Shown one piece after another: positions 1-7,301 of a stretch of 7,301 nucleotides of DNA (within the stretch, counting starts at the first letter, position 1; every line of letters starts with the position of its first letter). Origin of the DNA: Verrucomicrobiales bacterium. GTDB lineage: Bacteria > Verrucomicrobiota > Verrucomicrobiia > Verrucomicrobiales > Akkermansiaceae. The position numbers and the translations under genes were made by a program. The stretch spans positions 21,950 to 29,250 of the forward strand of contig PBTU01000023.1 in assembly GCA_002729295.1 (NCBI GenBank), given 5' to 3'. The notes under the pieces are model-generated. The model was not told the DNA's origin. It did no database searches and was given only the letters and a program-made list of their open reading frames with translations.

Positions 1-1
1 T

Positions 2-1465
2 GAGCTTTTTAAGGACGAAGGAAGGGATCCCGAAAAATTCAGCACCTGGATTTCCCGTTGGAATCAACTTCGGGCGATCTTCATTATGAGCAGCCAGCAA
101 GGGATACCAGTTCCCGGTGAGGTGGAATCTTTGGCTCGTGAAATTGAAGAGAATTTAAATTCGTCGCGCTACGGGGTGCGCTGGTATCCGCCGCATGAGG
201 AGGACGAGAATGAATGGCAATCGATCGGCGACCGTATTATTACCATTCTTGAGAAACAGGATTTCCAGTGGGACACCATTGATAATGAGGTAAATGAGTT
301 GGAAGCTCTTAACGGAGGAGAGGTGCCGGAAAGGTTGAAAATGGCTGGCTTTTGGAAAGAGCTTATGGATGACATGGCGACCATGGAGACTTTGATGGCG
401 GCTTCGAAGGCGCCTAACTCGCCAGAATTTCTTACGGCGTTGGAATCGTGGAAGGACGAAGTGACGGCACGCGCCAAGGTGCGTGGTGAAGGAGGGGAAA
501 TTGAGGGAGAGGTGAAGTATTATCAAAGGAACTACTTCATGAACGCCCTGGTGTTATTTTTAATTGCATTCATTTTCTCGGCCTTCAGTTGGTTTGGGAA
601 AGAAGGTCGATTTGGAAAAGGCATACAGATTGCCATGGTTTCATTCTTTGTATTAGCCCTGATTTATCTCGCGTGGGGAATATTGCACCGTTCTCTTCTG
701 ATGGGACGGCCTCCGGTGGGGAACCTCTACGATACCATTCCATTCATTACCTTGGGCGCGACTCTTGTGATGGGAGTTGCCGAGTGGATGACGAAACGAA
801 ATCTGCTTGTGTCTCTGGGGTCTGCTATTGGGGTGGCGGGGATGTTCATGGCCTTTCGTTTTGAATACGGCGATGCCACGGATCACATGGATCCTCTGGT
901 GGCAGTATTGAAATCAAACTACTGGCTTGCGACGCACGTGGTCACGGTGACGCTTGGATATTCCGGCGGCTTGATGGCTTGTTTCCTCTCGATGGTCTAC
1001 GTCCACCTCCGACTTGCCGGAGTGATTGAGGATGACAAAAAATTCCGTCGTTTTATGACCCGGGCGGTATTCGGGATTGTTTGCTTCACTTTGCTCTTCT
1101 CGCTGGTCGGGACAGTGCTGGGAGGAATTTGGGCCAATGATTCCTGGGGGCGATTCTGGGGGTGGGATCCTAAAGAGAATGGGGCCTTGCTGATTGTTCT
1201 TTGGAGCCTGATTATCCTTCACGCCCGACTGGCAGGCTGGATGACCGACTGGGGAATCCACCTGTGCTGCATCTTCTTTGGATCAGTGGTGGCCTTCTCC
1301 TGGTGGCATGTGAACATGCTCGAAGTGGGTCTTCACAGCTATGGCTTTATTAAGGGGGGAAGTGTCATTTGGCTTTTCTATGGAGCCTGTGGCGCGGCCT
1401 TCGTTGTGGGAGTGATCGGATATATTATCGATCGTAATTCCAAAAAGGAACCAAAAGGAGAGTAA
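2..1465 (+). CDS. ccsA: Cytochrome c synthase CcsA/ResC (System II), 5'-truncated by the window edge
   Basis: Inner-membrane heme-handling protein of System II cytochrome c maturation, which delivers heme to the outer face and attaches it to apocytochrome CXXCH motifs. Numbering from the ATG at 86: residues 1-145 are soluble and very acidic; membrane segments follow from about 150 to the C-terminus near 450. The tryptophan-rich WWD heme motif is WGRFWGWDPKE at 354-364. Candidate heme ligands are His284 (outer-face His1), His379 (membrane His just after WWD) and His417 in VGLHSYGF; order and spacing match the CcsA family. RPPVGNLYD at 208-216 is also family-typical. The frame has no stop from base 2 to the ATG at 86, and that ATG has no Shine-Dalgarno sequence, so it is probably internal and the gene begins upstream. 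The acidic stretch running into EVKYYQRNYF resembles the joint between CcsB and CcsA in fused CcsBA proteins; the fusion is inference. The stop is TAA at 1463-1465. Confidence 0.93.
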   Translation, partial: ELFKDEGRDPEKFSTWISRWNQLRAIFIMSSQQGIPVPGEVESLAREIEENLNSSRYGVRWYPPHEEDENEWQSIGDRIITILEKQDFQWDTIDNEVNELEALNGGEVPERLKMAGFWKELMDDMATMETLMAASKAPNSPEFLTALESWKDEVTARAKVRGEGGEIEGEVKYYQRNYFMNALVLFLIAFIFSAFSWFGKEGRFGKGIQIAMVSFFVLALIYLAWGILHRSLLMGRPPVGNLYDTIPFITLGATLVMGVAEWMTKRNLLVSLGSAIGVAGMFMAFRFEYGDATDHMDPLVAVLKSNYWLATHVVTVTLGYSGGLMACFLSMVYVHLRLAGVIEDDKKFRRFMTRAVFGIVCFTLLFSLVGTVLGGIWANDSWGRFWGWDPKENGALLIVLWSLIILHARLAGWMTDWGIHLCCIFFGSVVAFSWWHVNMLEVGLHSYGFIKGGSVIWLFYGACGAAFVVGVIGYIIDRNSKKEPKGE

Positions 1466-1508
1466 TCGGCGGCTTCCCACCGTCCCATTGATGTTGTAGG
1501 GTTCCGTT

Positions 1509-2714
1509 GTGAGTTTCTTCGGTATCCTTGTTCTGCTGGCCCTCGGCTATGCGTTTTCGAAAAATCGTAAGGCAATCAACTGGCGGACGGTTGGCGGGGC
1601 CTTCGCAATTCAGTTTGGGCTGGCGGCCTTCGTGTTGGGCACCTCGGTTGGCGGAGATGTTCTCGGGTGGATGACCCATGGCTTTAACCAACTGATCGGG
1701 GCGGGGAATCAAGGAATTGAGTTTCTCTTTGGAGATGTCGCCAGAGATAAGTCGGTGGGCTTCGTGTTCGCTTTTCGAGTCTTACCGGTGATCATCTTTT
1801 TCTCCTCTCTCATCGCGGTGCTCTACCACCTCCGCGTGATGCAGTTGATCATCTTCTTTGTGGGTGGAGCGTTGCACAAAGTTCTTGGAACGAGTCGGGC
1901 CGAATCATTCTCGGCGACTGCTAATATCTTCGTGGGGCAGACCGAGGCGCCCCTTGTGATTAGGCCTTACCTGTCGAAGATGTCTTCGTCGGAGTTGTTC
2001 GCCGTGATGGTTGGAGGACTGGCGAGCGTGGCAGGGTCGATATTGGCTGGGTATGCCGGACTGGGGGCGCGGATGGATTATCTTTTGGCGGCCTGTTTTA
2101 TGGCGGCTCCCGGTGGGTTGCTCTTCGCGAAATTGTTGTTGCCGGAAACCGAAGAGGTGAAGGACGGGAAGTTGGAAATGGCGGAAGGAGAAGAGAAGCC
2201 GGTGAACTTTATTGATGCGGCAGCTTTGGGCGCGGGCAGTGGGTTGAAACTGGCATTGAATGTCGGAGCAATGTTGCTGGCGTTCATCGGGTTGATCGCG
2301 GTTATTAATTTGATATTGGGGGGAATTGGCGGCTGGTTTGGAAAGGATGGTTTTTCGCTGCAGATGATTCTCGGATGGCTCTTCGCGCCGGTGGCCTGGC
2401 TTATCGGAGTTGGGACTTTGGAAATTCAACAAGCCGGAAGCATGATTGGGCAGAAGTTGGTTCTCAATGAATTCGTGGCTTTCATTCAGTTCGATGTCAT
2501 TCGTGAAAACCTCACACCACGGACCCAAGGGATTGTGACTTTTGCTCTGTGTGGATTTGCCAACCTCTCTTCGATTGCCATTCTTTTGGGCGGACTCGGC
2601 GTGATGGCTCCCAACAGACGTCAGGAGATCGCGAGGTTAGGCTTGCGAGCTGTTTTTGCGGCGACTTTAGCCAATCTGATGAGCGCGGCTTTGGCGGGAA
2701 TCTTTCTGACCTGA
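1509..2714 (+). CDS. Concentrative nucleoside transporter, CNT/NupC family, probably sodium-coupled
   Basis: Inner-membrane symporter importing nucleosides with a cation. It has 401 residues, the usual bacterial CNT length, and is hydrophobic throughout except for an acidic loop at about 212-232. Family signatures: [12 protein letters not shown] at 139-150 (Gln144, Thr145, Glu146), LNEFVAF at 319-325 (Asn320, Glu321) and CGFANLSS at 348-355 (Asn352, Ser355). These correspond to the nucleoside-binding residues of the Vibrio cholerae CNT structure. Asn139, Val142, Ser173 and Val174 fall at the positions of its sodium site, so sodium coupling is inferred rather than the proton coupling of E. coli NupC. 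Start: GTG at 1509; an in-frame TAG at 1497-1499 leaves no earlier start. The ribosome site is weak (TAGGG around 1497-1501). It lies 43 bp after the cytochrome c gene. The specific nucleosides carried cannot be told. A symbol is withheld because orthology to nupC is unproven. Confidence 0.96.
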   Translation: MSFFGILVLLALGYAFSKNRKAINWRTVGGAFAIQFGLAAFVLGTSVGGDVLGWMTHGFNQLIGAGNQGIEFLFGDVARDKSVGFVFAFRVLPVIIFFSSLIAVLYHLRVMQLIIFFVGGALHKVLGTSRAESFSATANIFVGQTEAPLVIRPYLSKMSSSELFAVMVGGLASVAGSILAGYAGLGARMDYLLAACFMAAPGGLLFAKLLLPETEEVKDGKLEMAEGEEKPVNFIDAAALGAGSGLKLALNVGAMLLAFIGLIAVINLILGGIGGWFGKDGFSLQMILGWLFAPVAWLIGVGTLEIQQAGSMIGQKLVLNEFVAFIQFDVIRENLTPRTQGIVTFALCGFANLSSIAILLGGLGVMAPNRRQEIARLGLRAVFAATLANLMSAALAGIFLT

Positions 2715-2771
2715 AAACCCGGCAGATTTTGTTCGTATTCTCATTTTCGATTCCCGGATCTTTTAAAGGTC

Positions 2772-4037
2772 ATGAAGACATCATTTCTTTCGCTTTTGCT
2801 CGCCGGGATGGCTCTCGTCCACGGACAATCAGAATGGCCTGAATGGCGGGGCCCCAATGGCAACGGAGCATATTCTGATGGGAAGATCCCAATGAAGTTT
2901 TCCGAAAAGGGGAAAGAGGTCGTTTGGAAAGCGGCTCTTCCTGGTCGTGGGTGTTCCACTCCGATTGTCAAAAATGGCCTTCTGTTTTTGACTGCGCCAA
3001 TTGACGGAAAAGATTCGTTGCTGGCCTTTGATCTTGATGGAAAAGAAAAGTGGAAAGTTTCCTACGCCGAGGAAACTCCGGGTCGTGGCCAGAAGGTGGG
3101 GAGTGGTGCGAATTCATCCTGCGTGAGCGATGGAAAAGTCGTGGTGGGATATTTTAAGTCCGGCCGCGTGGTCGGCGTGAGCCACGAAGGGGAAAAACTT
3201 TGGGAGCACGATCTTCATAAGAAGTATGGCGAAGATAAATTGTGGTGGGATCAAGGGACTTCACCTGTTCTCGCAGCAGGCAATGCCGTCATCGCGGTGA
3301 TGCAGACCGAGGGGAATTCCTACCTCGTTTCGATTGATCTTCAGAGTGGCGACATTGCCTGGAAAACGGATCGTAATATCGAAACTCTGAAGGAATCGGG
3401 TGACAGTTATACCACCCCACATGTCGTGAAAGTCGACGGCGTGGAAACGATCATTAGCTTCGGCGCGGATCACATCACGGGATACGATGCCAGGTGCGGA
3501 AAGCTTGTGTGGACGTCGGCCGGGATTAATCCCGACAACAAGAGAATGTGGCGCACGATTGCTTCCTCGGTATACACCGACGGAGTGGTGGTAGCGCCTC
3601 ACGGGCGGGGGGATTTTCTCATGGGACTCAAGGCCGGAGGTCAGGGAGATGTCACCAAAAGCAATGTCCTCTGGCGCAAGAAGTATTCCTGCACCGATGT
3701 GGCGACTCCAGTGGCCCACGACGGAAAGGTTTATCTCCTCATCGACCGGGGCAAAAATCGCGGGGTGATCAATTGCATCAATGCCAAGTCGGGCAAGGAG
3801 CTTTGGAGCGGGAAGCTTCCGAAGTCAGCGGGCACTTATTATGCCTCGCCCATTATGATCGGTGATACTTTCTGCGCCCCGCGTGAAGATGGCACGGTCG
3901 TGATGGCCAAGATCAAGAAAGATGGCCTTGGAGAGGTGGTGGAGAACAAGCTCGGCCTGAGTTTCATTGCGTCGCCAATTGCGGTGGATGGAAAGCTTAT
4001 CCTTCGTGGCGATACTTTTCTCTGGTGCGTGAAATAA
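2772..4037 (+). CDS. Secreted PQQ-like beta-propeller repeat protein (BamB/WD40-like fold)
   Basis: Exported 421-residue protein of unknown specific role. Residues 1-18 form a signal peptide (Lys2, hydrophobic core SFLSLLLAGMALV, likely cut after VHG before Gln19). The mature N-terminus carries WPEWRGPNGNG at 22-32, a motif common in exported propeller proteins of Planctomycetota and Verrucomicrobiota. About seven blades are marked by a turn plus Trp: VVWKA near 50, DGKEKWKV near 94, EGEKLWEH near 144, SGDIAWKT near 197, CGKLVWTS near 247, VLWRKK near 301 and SGKELWSG near 345. The last strands, 395-421, lack the Trp and probably close the ring. I see no quinoprotein dehydrogenase active-site pattern and no cytochrome c motif, so PQQ binding or catalysis should not be assumed. 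There is no lipobox, unlike BamB. Seven cysteines in the mature chain could allow disulfides. The start ATG is preceded by AAAGG at 2765-2769, only 2 bases away. It sits 57 bp after the transporter, in the same frame. Confidence 0.92.
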   Translation: MKTSFLSLLLAGMALVHGQSEWPEWRGPNGNGAYSDGKIPMKFSEKGKEVVWKAALPGRGCSTPIVKNGLLFLTAPIDGKDSLLAFDLDGKEKWKVSYAEETPGRGQKVGSGANSSCVSDGKVVVGYFKSGRVVGVSHEGEKLWEHDLHKKYGEDKLWWDQGTSPVLAAGNAVIAVMQTEGNSYLVSIDLQSGDIAWKTDRNIETLKESGDSYTTPHVVKVDGVETIISFGADHITGYDARCGKLVWTSAGINPDNKRMWRTIASSVYTDGVVVAPHGRGDFLMGLKAGGQGDVTKSNVLWRKKYSCTDVATPVAHDGKVYLLIDRGKNRGVINCINAKSGKELWSGKLPKSAGTYYASPIMIGDTFCAPREDGTVVMAKIKKDGLGEVVENKLGLSFIASPIAVDGKLILRGDTFLWCVK

Positions 4038-4081
4038 GCCGGAAGAGGCATTTTTCGGTTTTCCACGCTTTCGGTGAGCAG

Positions 4082-4095
4082 GATACGGCGGTATC
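4082..4095. repeat. Short perfect inverted repeat just upstream of the CotH-family GTG start
   Basis: GATAC and GTATC flank a 4-base spacer, GGCG, giving a 5-bp perfect stem that ends 9 bases before the GTG at 4105. It could fold in the mRNA leader and affect initiation, or be a small operator half-site pair, but a 5-bp match is short enough to arise by chance. No T-run follows, so it is not an intrinsic terminator. Confidence 0.2.
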
Positions 4096-4104
4096 GTCTG
4101 CCCT

Positions 4105-7100
4105 GTGAAATTTGGAAGTGCAATACTTTGCGCCCTTCTCGCCTTGGCTCCGGTTGGCGGGCAGGTGGTCATCAATGAAATCCACTACAACAGCGAGCCG
4201 AACACGAGTGCCGAGGAATTTGTTGAGTTGTTTAATGCCGGGCCCGATGAGGTCGATGTCTCGGGTTGGTTTTTTCAGCAGGGGATTAATTTCACCATTC
4301 CCCCGAATACCAAGATTGCCTCCGGCGCCTTCCTTGTCATTTCCGAAGATCCGGCGACGCTTCTTGCAAATTTTGGCGTCACCGCGCTTGGTCCCTACTC
4401 GGGGGCTCTGTCCGGTGATGGAGAAACCGTCGAACTTCGCAGTGCCGACGGACAGACAGTCGATGAGGTGAATTATGGAGTTGGATTTCCCTGGCCGGTG
4501 GGAGCTAGTGGGAGTGGATCGTCAATGGAGTTAATCAATCCGGGTCTCGATAATGATCTGGGTGCATCGTGGCGGAGTTCGCGGCAGTCTGGATTGTCTG
4601 AGGCGACGATTATTGCGGAATCTGCCGACGGTTGGCGTTGGCGAAAAGGGGAGACCGAGGCCTCTAATCCGATCAAGGATTGGACCGGGGAGGATTTTGT
4701 GGAAGACGGAACTTGGACGACTCAGACAATGCCGATTGGGTATGGGAAAGTAGGAAGCCAGGTGTTTACCCCGGCGATCAGCGGGATGCAGGGGCAATTT
4801 ACCTCGGTGTTTTTTCGGAGGAATTTCACGGTGGCAGCTGGCGAAGTGCCGCAGAAGTTACTCCTGCGTTATCTTCTCGATGACGGCATGGTGGTCTTTC
4901 TCAATGGAACCGAAGTTTTTCGGAGCTCCAATTTACCGGGTGGAGATTTGACAATTTCGGATCGAGCGAATTCTAATGGAGACGAGAATAATTGGATTGA
5001 GGAAGAGCTTATCGGGACAGCAGCCTATCTCCATGAAGGCGAAAATACCCTCGCGATTCATGGCTTCAACAATAGTTCGGGAAGCAGTGACTTTGGATTG
5101 AATTTTGAATTGATTCGTCCCGGTCCGGATTTGGAAGCGCCACCGATTCCATCGCCGGGAGCGCAGAATACGGTGTATTCGGTTACGGCTCCTCCCGCGA
5201 TTCGGCAGGTTGATCACTCGCCCAAGCAGCCAATGGCGGGAGAGACCACGGTCATCACTGCCAAGGTGACTGACCCCGATGGTGTAGGAAGTGTCAACGT
5301 GGAAGTGCAGACGGTGGCCCCCGGAGTATACGTCCCAGCCTTCCTGGCGAAAACGACTACGGTGTTGCGAAGCCAGCCCAACGCCCCCCGGGATCCAAAT
5401 CCCGCCTATGAACAAAACTGGGTGAGTTATGAAATGAAGGATGATGGTTTCGACCAGGATGAAATTGCGGGGGACGGGGTTTATACAGCTGCGATATCTG
5501 GGGAATCTAATCGTACCTTGGTGCGGTATCGTATCACCGTGACCGATTTACTTGGCGCGGAACAACGGGTTCCTTATGCCGATGATCCCAAGCTGAACTT
5601 TGCCTACTTCCAATACGATGGAATTCCCGAATACGTTGCCGGGACCCGGTCGGTGTTGGGTGTCCCGCATACTTATTCTGCCGAGACGATGTCTTCCGTG
5701 CCCTCGTATCACATCCTGACGACGGCCGCGAATTTTGATCAGGCCGTAGCTTATAGCGGTGGCGACCAGATCCCCCGGAATGAATACGACGCCCGGAGTG
5801 CCTATAATTGGAATTGTTCCTTTGTGTATGAGGGGAAAGTTTATGACCATGTGCAGTATCGTCTGCGACAGCGTAATGCCCGTTATTCCAATTCGGGAAA
5901 GAGGAGCCTGAAATTCCGCTTTAATCGTGGCGACTACCCTACTTTCCGGGATCGTGAAGGGAATAAATATCCCGAACCGTGGAAGTATCTTGCGACTCAC
6001 AAGATGAGAGGGTCGCGGGGGAATATTACCTGGGGAATGGAGCAGGCTACGAATCACTTGATATGGAATCTCACTGGAACTCCGGCTCCGTATACACATT
6101 GGTTTCAGTTGCGGGTTGTGCGTGGGGCGGAAGAAGCGCCGGCAGGAGCGAATGGGCAATATTTGGGAGATTATTACGGGATGTTATTGGCCCTAGAGGA
6201 ATATGATAAGCGCTTTCTCGATGCCCATGGCCTCGAGAAAGGAAATCTCTATAAGTTGATCAGTGGTCGGACCGATGGTCTTTCGGTGCAACGCTACCAG
6301 GCCGCTGGTGCGGTTGATGATGGGACCGATTTCACGACGATTATTAATCAACTTCGACCTGCCAGAGATAATGCCTGGTTGGACGAGCATGTGAATTTCG
6401 ACAGCTGGAATCACTACCATGCCGTGGTGGATATGATCCGGCATTACGACGTGCAGCCGAACACTGGTGAGCATTTGAAGAACCGGGCGTATTATTTTGA
6501 ACCCTCGGCGACCAATCCGCTCGGGCGCTTGAATGTGCTTCCCTGGGATTCTGATACGAGCTGGGGGCCGAACTGGAATGGCGGAATTGATTTTCCAATG
6601 CAGGTGGTTTTTGGTTCGAGGAATAATAATCCGCGCGAACCCTATAGCATTGACTATCTCAATGTGGTGCGTGAGATGCGGGATCTGATTTGGACCGAGG
6701 AGCAGATTGATCTAATGATTGATCCCCTGGCCGCGATTGTCGGTCCTCAGGCGTCGGCAGACCGGGATCGTTGGATTGCGGGAGTAGGAGGGAGTCAAAC
6801 TTCGCCGGCTTTGGAGACGGTGACGAATGACATGAAGAAGTTTGCCTTTGATGGTTTGGAGGGAGGTCTGATATGGACTGGAGGAAACGATGAAAGTATG
6901 ACGCCTGCCTCCAGGGATTCGGGAATCTCGGGTCAGCAAGGACGTGATGCCTATCTTGATGATTTAGTTTCTGATCCCTTGCTTCCGGCCAAGCCGACGA
7001 TTTCTTATTCCGGAGCAGCGGGCTTCCCGCAGGACGGGTTGGCATTTACGAGTTCGGGATTCTCCGATCCCCAAGGAGCGGGAACATTTGGTGCGATGGA

Positions 7101-7301
7101 GTGGCGGGTTTCCGAGCTGAATCAAATCGGTGGTGGCGAACGCGAGCTCATGCCTGGTGGGAGGACCTGGAGTTTTCTTGATGATGGTAGTGATCAGGGC
7201 ACGGCCTGGAAGGAACTCGGATTCGATGACGCCGGCTGGAACATTGGAGCTGCGCCGCTTGGCTTTGGTGGTGTAACCGGGTTGATTTTTGATACCACCA
7301 C
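4105..7301 (+). CDS. Very large secreted lamin-tail / CotH-kinase family protein, 3'-truncated by the window edge
   Basis: Exported modular protein, at least 1065 codons, with no stop before the right edge. Numbering from GTG 4105: signal peptide 1-19 (core AILCALLALAPV, cut near GG before Gln20); lamin-tail domain about 21-160 (VVINEIHYN at 21-29, EFVELFNAG at 38-46, SGW at 53-55); galactose-binding-like beta-sandwich about 173-338; Ig-like region about 364-490 ending in DDGFDQDEIAGDGVYTA at 446-462; CotH kinase-like domain about 534-900; Ig-like region from about 960; start of a second beta-sandwich at about 1019. CotH landmarks are GKRSLKFRF at 598-606 (candidate ATP-contacting lysines 599 and 603), LALEEYDKRFL near 695-705, HLKNRAYYFEP at 790-800 and PWDSDTSWG at 813-821 (DFG-like, Asp815/Asp817). 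Bacillus CotH phosphorylates spore-coat proteins; the substrate here is unknown. An in-frame TGA at 4075-4077 makes GTG 4105 the only plausible start; no good Shine-Dalgarno is visible. A C-terminal sorting tag, if any, lies outside the window. Confidence 0.92.
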   Translation, partial: MKFGSAILCALLALAPVGGQVVINEIHYNSEPNTSAEEFVELFNAGPDEVDVSGWFFQQGINFTIPPNTKIASGAFLVISEDPATLLANFGVTALGPYSGALSGDGETVELRSADGQTVDEVNYGVGFPWPVGASGSGSSMELINPGLDNDLGASWRSSRQSGLSEATIIAESADGWRWRKGETEASNPIKDWTGEDFVEDGTWTTQTMPIGYGKVGSQVFTPAISGMQGQFTSVFFRRNFTVAAGEVPQKLLLRYLLDDGMVVFLNGTEVFRSSNLPGGDLTISDRANSNGDENNWIEEELIGTAAYLHEGENTLAIHGFNNSSGSSDFGLNFELIRPGPDLEAPPIPSPGAQNTVYSVTAPPAIRQVDHSPKQPMAGETTVITAKVTDPDGVGSVNVEVQTVAPGVYVPAFLAKTTTVLRSQPNAPRDPNPAYEQNWVSYEMKDDGFDQDEIAGDGVYTAAISGESNRTLVRYRITVTDLLGAEQRVPYADDPKLNFAYFQYDGIPEYVAGTRSVLGVPHTYSAETMSSVPSYHILTTAANFDQAVAYSGGDQIPRNEYDARSAYNWNCSFVYEGKVYDHVQYRLRQRNARYSNSGKRSLKFRFNRGDYPTFRDREGNKYPEPWKYLATHKMRGSRGNITWGMEQATNHLIWNLTGTPAPYTHWFQLRVVRGAEEAPAGANGQYLGDYYGMLLALEEYDKRFLDAHGLEKGNLYKLISGRTDGLSVQRYQAAGAVDDGTDFTTIINQLRPARDNAWLDEHVNFDSWNHYHAVVDMIRHYDVQPNTGEHLKNRAYYFEPSATNPLGRLNVLPWDSDTSWGPNWNGGIDFPMQVVFGSRNNNPREPYSIDYLNVVREMRDLIWTEEQIDLMIDPLAAIVGPQASADRDRWIAGVGGSQTSPALETVTNDMKKFAFDGLEGGLIWTGGNDESMTPASRDSGISGQQGRDAYLDDLVSDPLLPAKPTISYSGAAGFPQDGLAFTSSGFSDPQGAGTFGAMEWRVSELNQIGGGERELMPGGRTWSFLDDGSDQGTAWKELGFDDAGWNIGAAPLGFGGVTGLIFDTT

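Noticed and set aside
1905..2528. Long antisense open frame (207 codons) inside the nucleoside transporter gene
   Set aside because: Its translation is rich in Arg, His, Gln and Pro, with no recognisable domain, and it lies opposite a gene whose family motifs are clear. It is a compositional shadow.
2712..2771. The transporter stop (TGA) and the propeller ATG are in the same frame with 19 sense codons between, suggesting stop read-through or a fused protein
   Set aside because: Such a short stop-free in-frame gap is common by chance. The propeller has its own signal peptide and a nearby AAAGG, and the transporter ends at its normal family length.
2715..2771. Promoter search in the gap before the propeller gene
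   Set aside because: The gap is T-rich, but I find no convincing pair of -35 and -10 boxes with proper spacing. The same holds for the gaps at 1466-1508 and 4038-4104.
4039..4064. Possible terminator hairpin after the propeller gene (CCGGAAGA with TTTTCC or TTCGG)
   Set aside because: The stems are short, contain a bulge or wobble pair with a large loop, and no clean T-run follows a GC-rich stem.
4112..4471. Plus-strand ATG open frame of 119 codons at the start of the CotH gene
   Set aside because: It is in another frame and its product is Arg/Pro/Ser-rich without a domain, whereas the frame from GTG 4105 gives a signal peptide and a lamin-tail domain and stays open for 3.2 kb.
5548..6159. 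Antisense open frame (203 codons) opposite the CotH domain, plus others at 4933-5415 and 3261-3719
   Set aside because: They have low-complexity Ile/Arg/Gly/His composition, no family motif and no ribosome site, and they fully overlap well-supported genes on the + strand.

Overview
The window looks like a chromosomal segment of a Verrucomicrobiota-type bacterium (Planctomycetota would be the next guess). This is inferred from protein architecture alone. It holds a very long secreted protein combining a lamin-tail domain with a CotH-kinase domain, a secreted PQQ-like beta-propeller with the WPEWRGPNGNG N-terminal motif common in those phyla, and a System II (Ccs/Res) cytochrome c maturation protein. 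Base composition is moderate and looks even throughout by eye. I see no mobile element, RNA gene, CRISPR array or sign of recent transfer.

Layout: four genes, all on the + strand, with short gaps of 43, 57 and 67 bp. (1) 2-1465: C-terminal part of a CcsA/ResC cytochrome c synthase; the reading frame is open to the left edge, so the gene starts outside the window and may be a CcsB-CcsA fusion. (2) 1509-2714: a complete concentrative nucleoside transporter (CNT/NupC family), with the nucleoside- and sodium-site residues recognisable. (3) 2772-4037: a complete secreted PQQ-like beta-propeller protein. (4) 4105-7301: a very large secreted LTD/CotH-kinase protein with at least 1065 codons, still open at the right edge. 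It starts at GTG and fills the last 3.2 kb of the window.

Functionally this reads as two inner-membrane proteins (cytochrome c maturation, nucleoside uptake) followed by two exported proteins. The close same-strand spacing and lack of a convincing terminator allow co-transcription, but the four functions do not form an obvious pathway. I find no clear case for a new system. The part most worth following up is the CotH protein: it repeats a jelly-roll-like domain on both sides of its kinase-like domain, and its kinase-fold active site is unassigned. No stretch over 300 bases lacks a gene.
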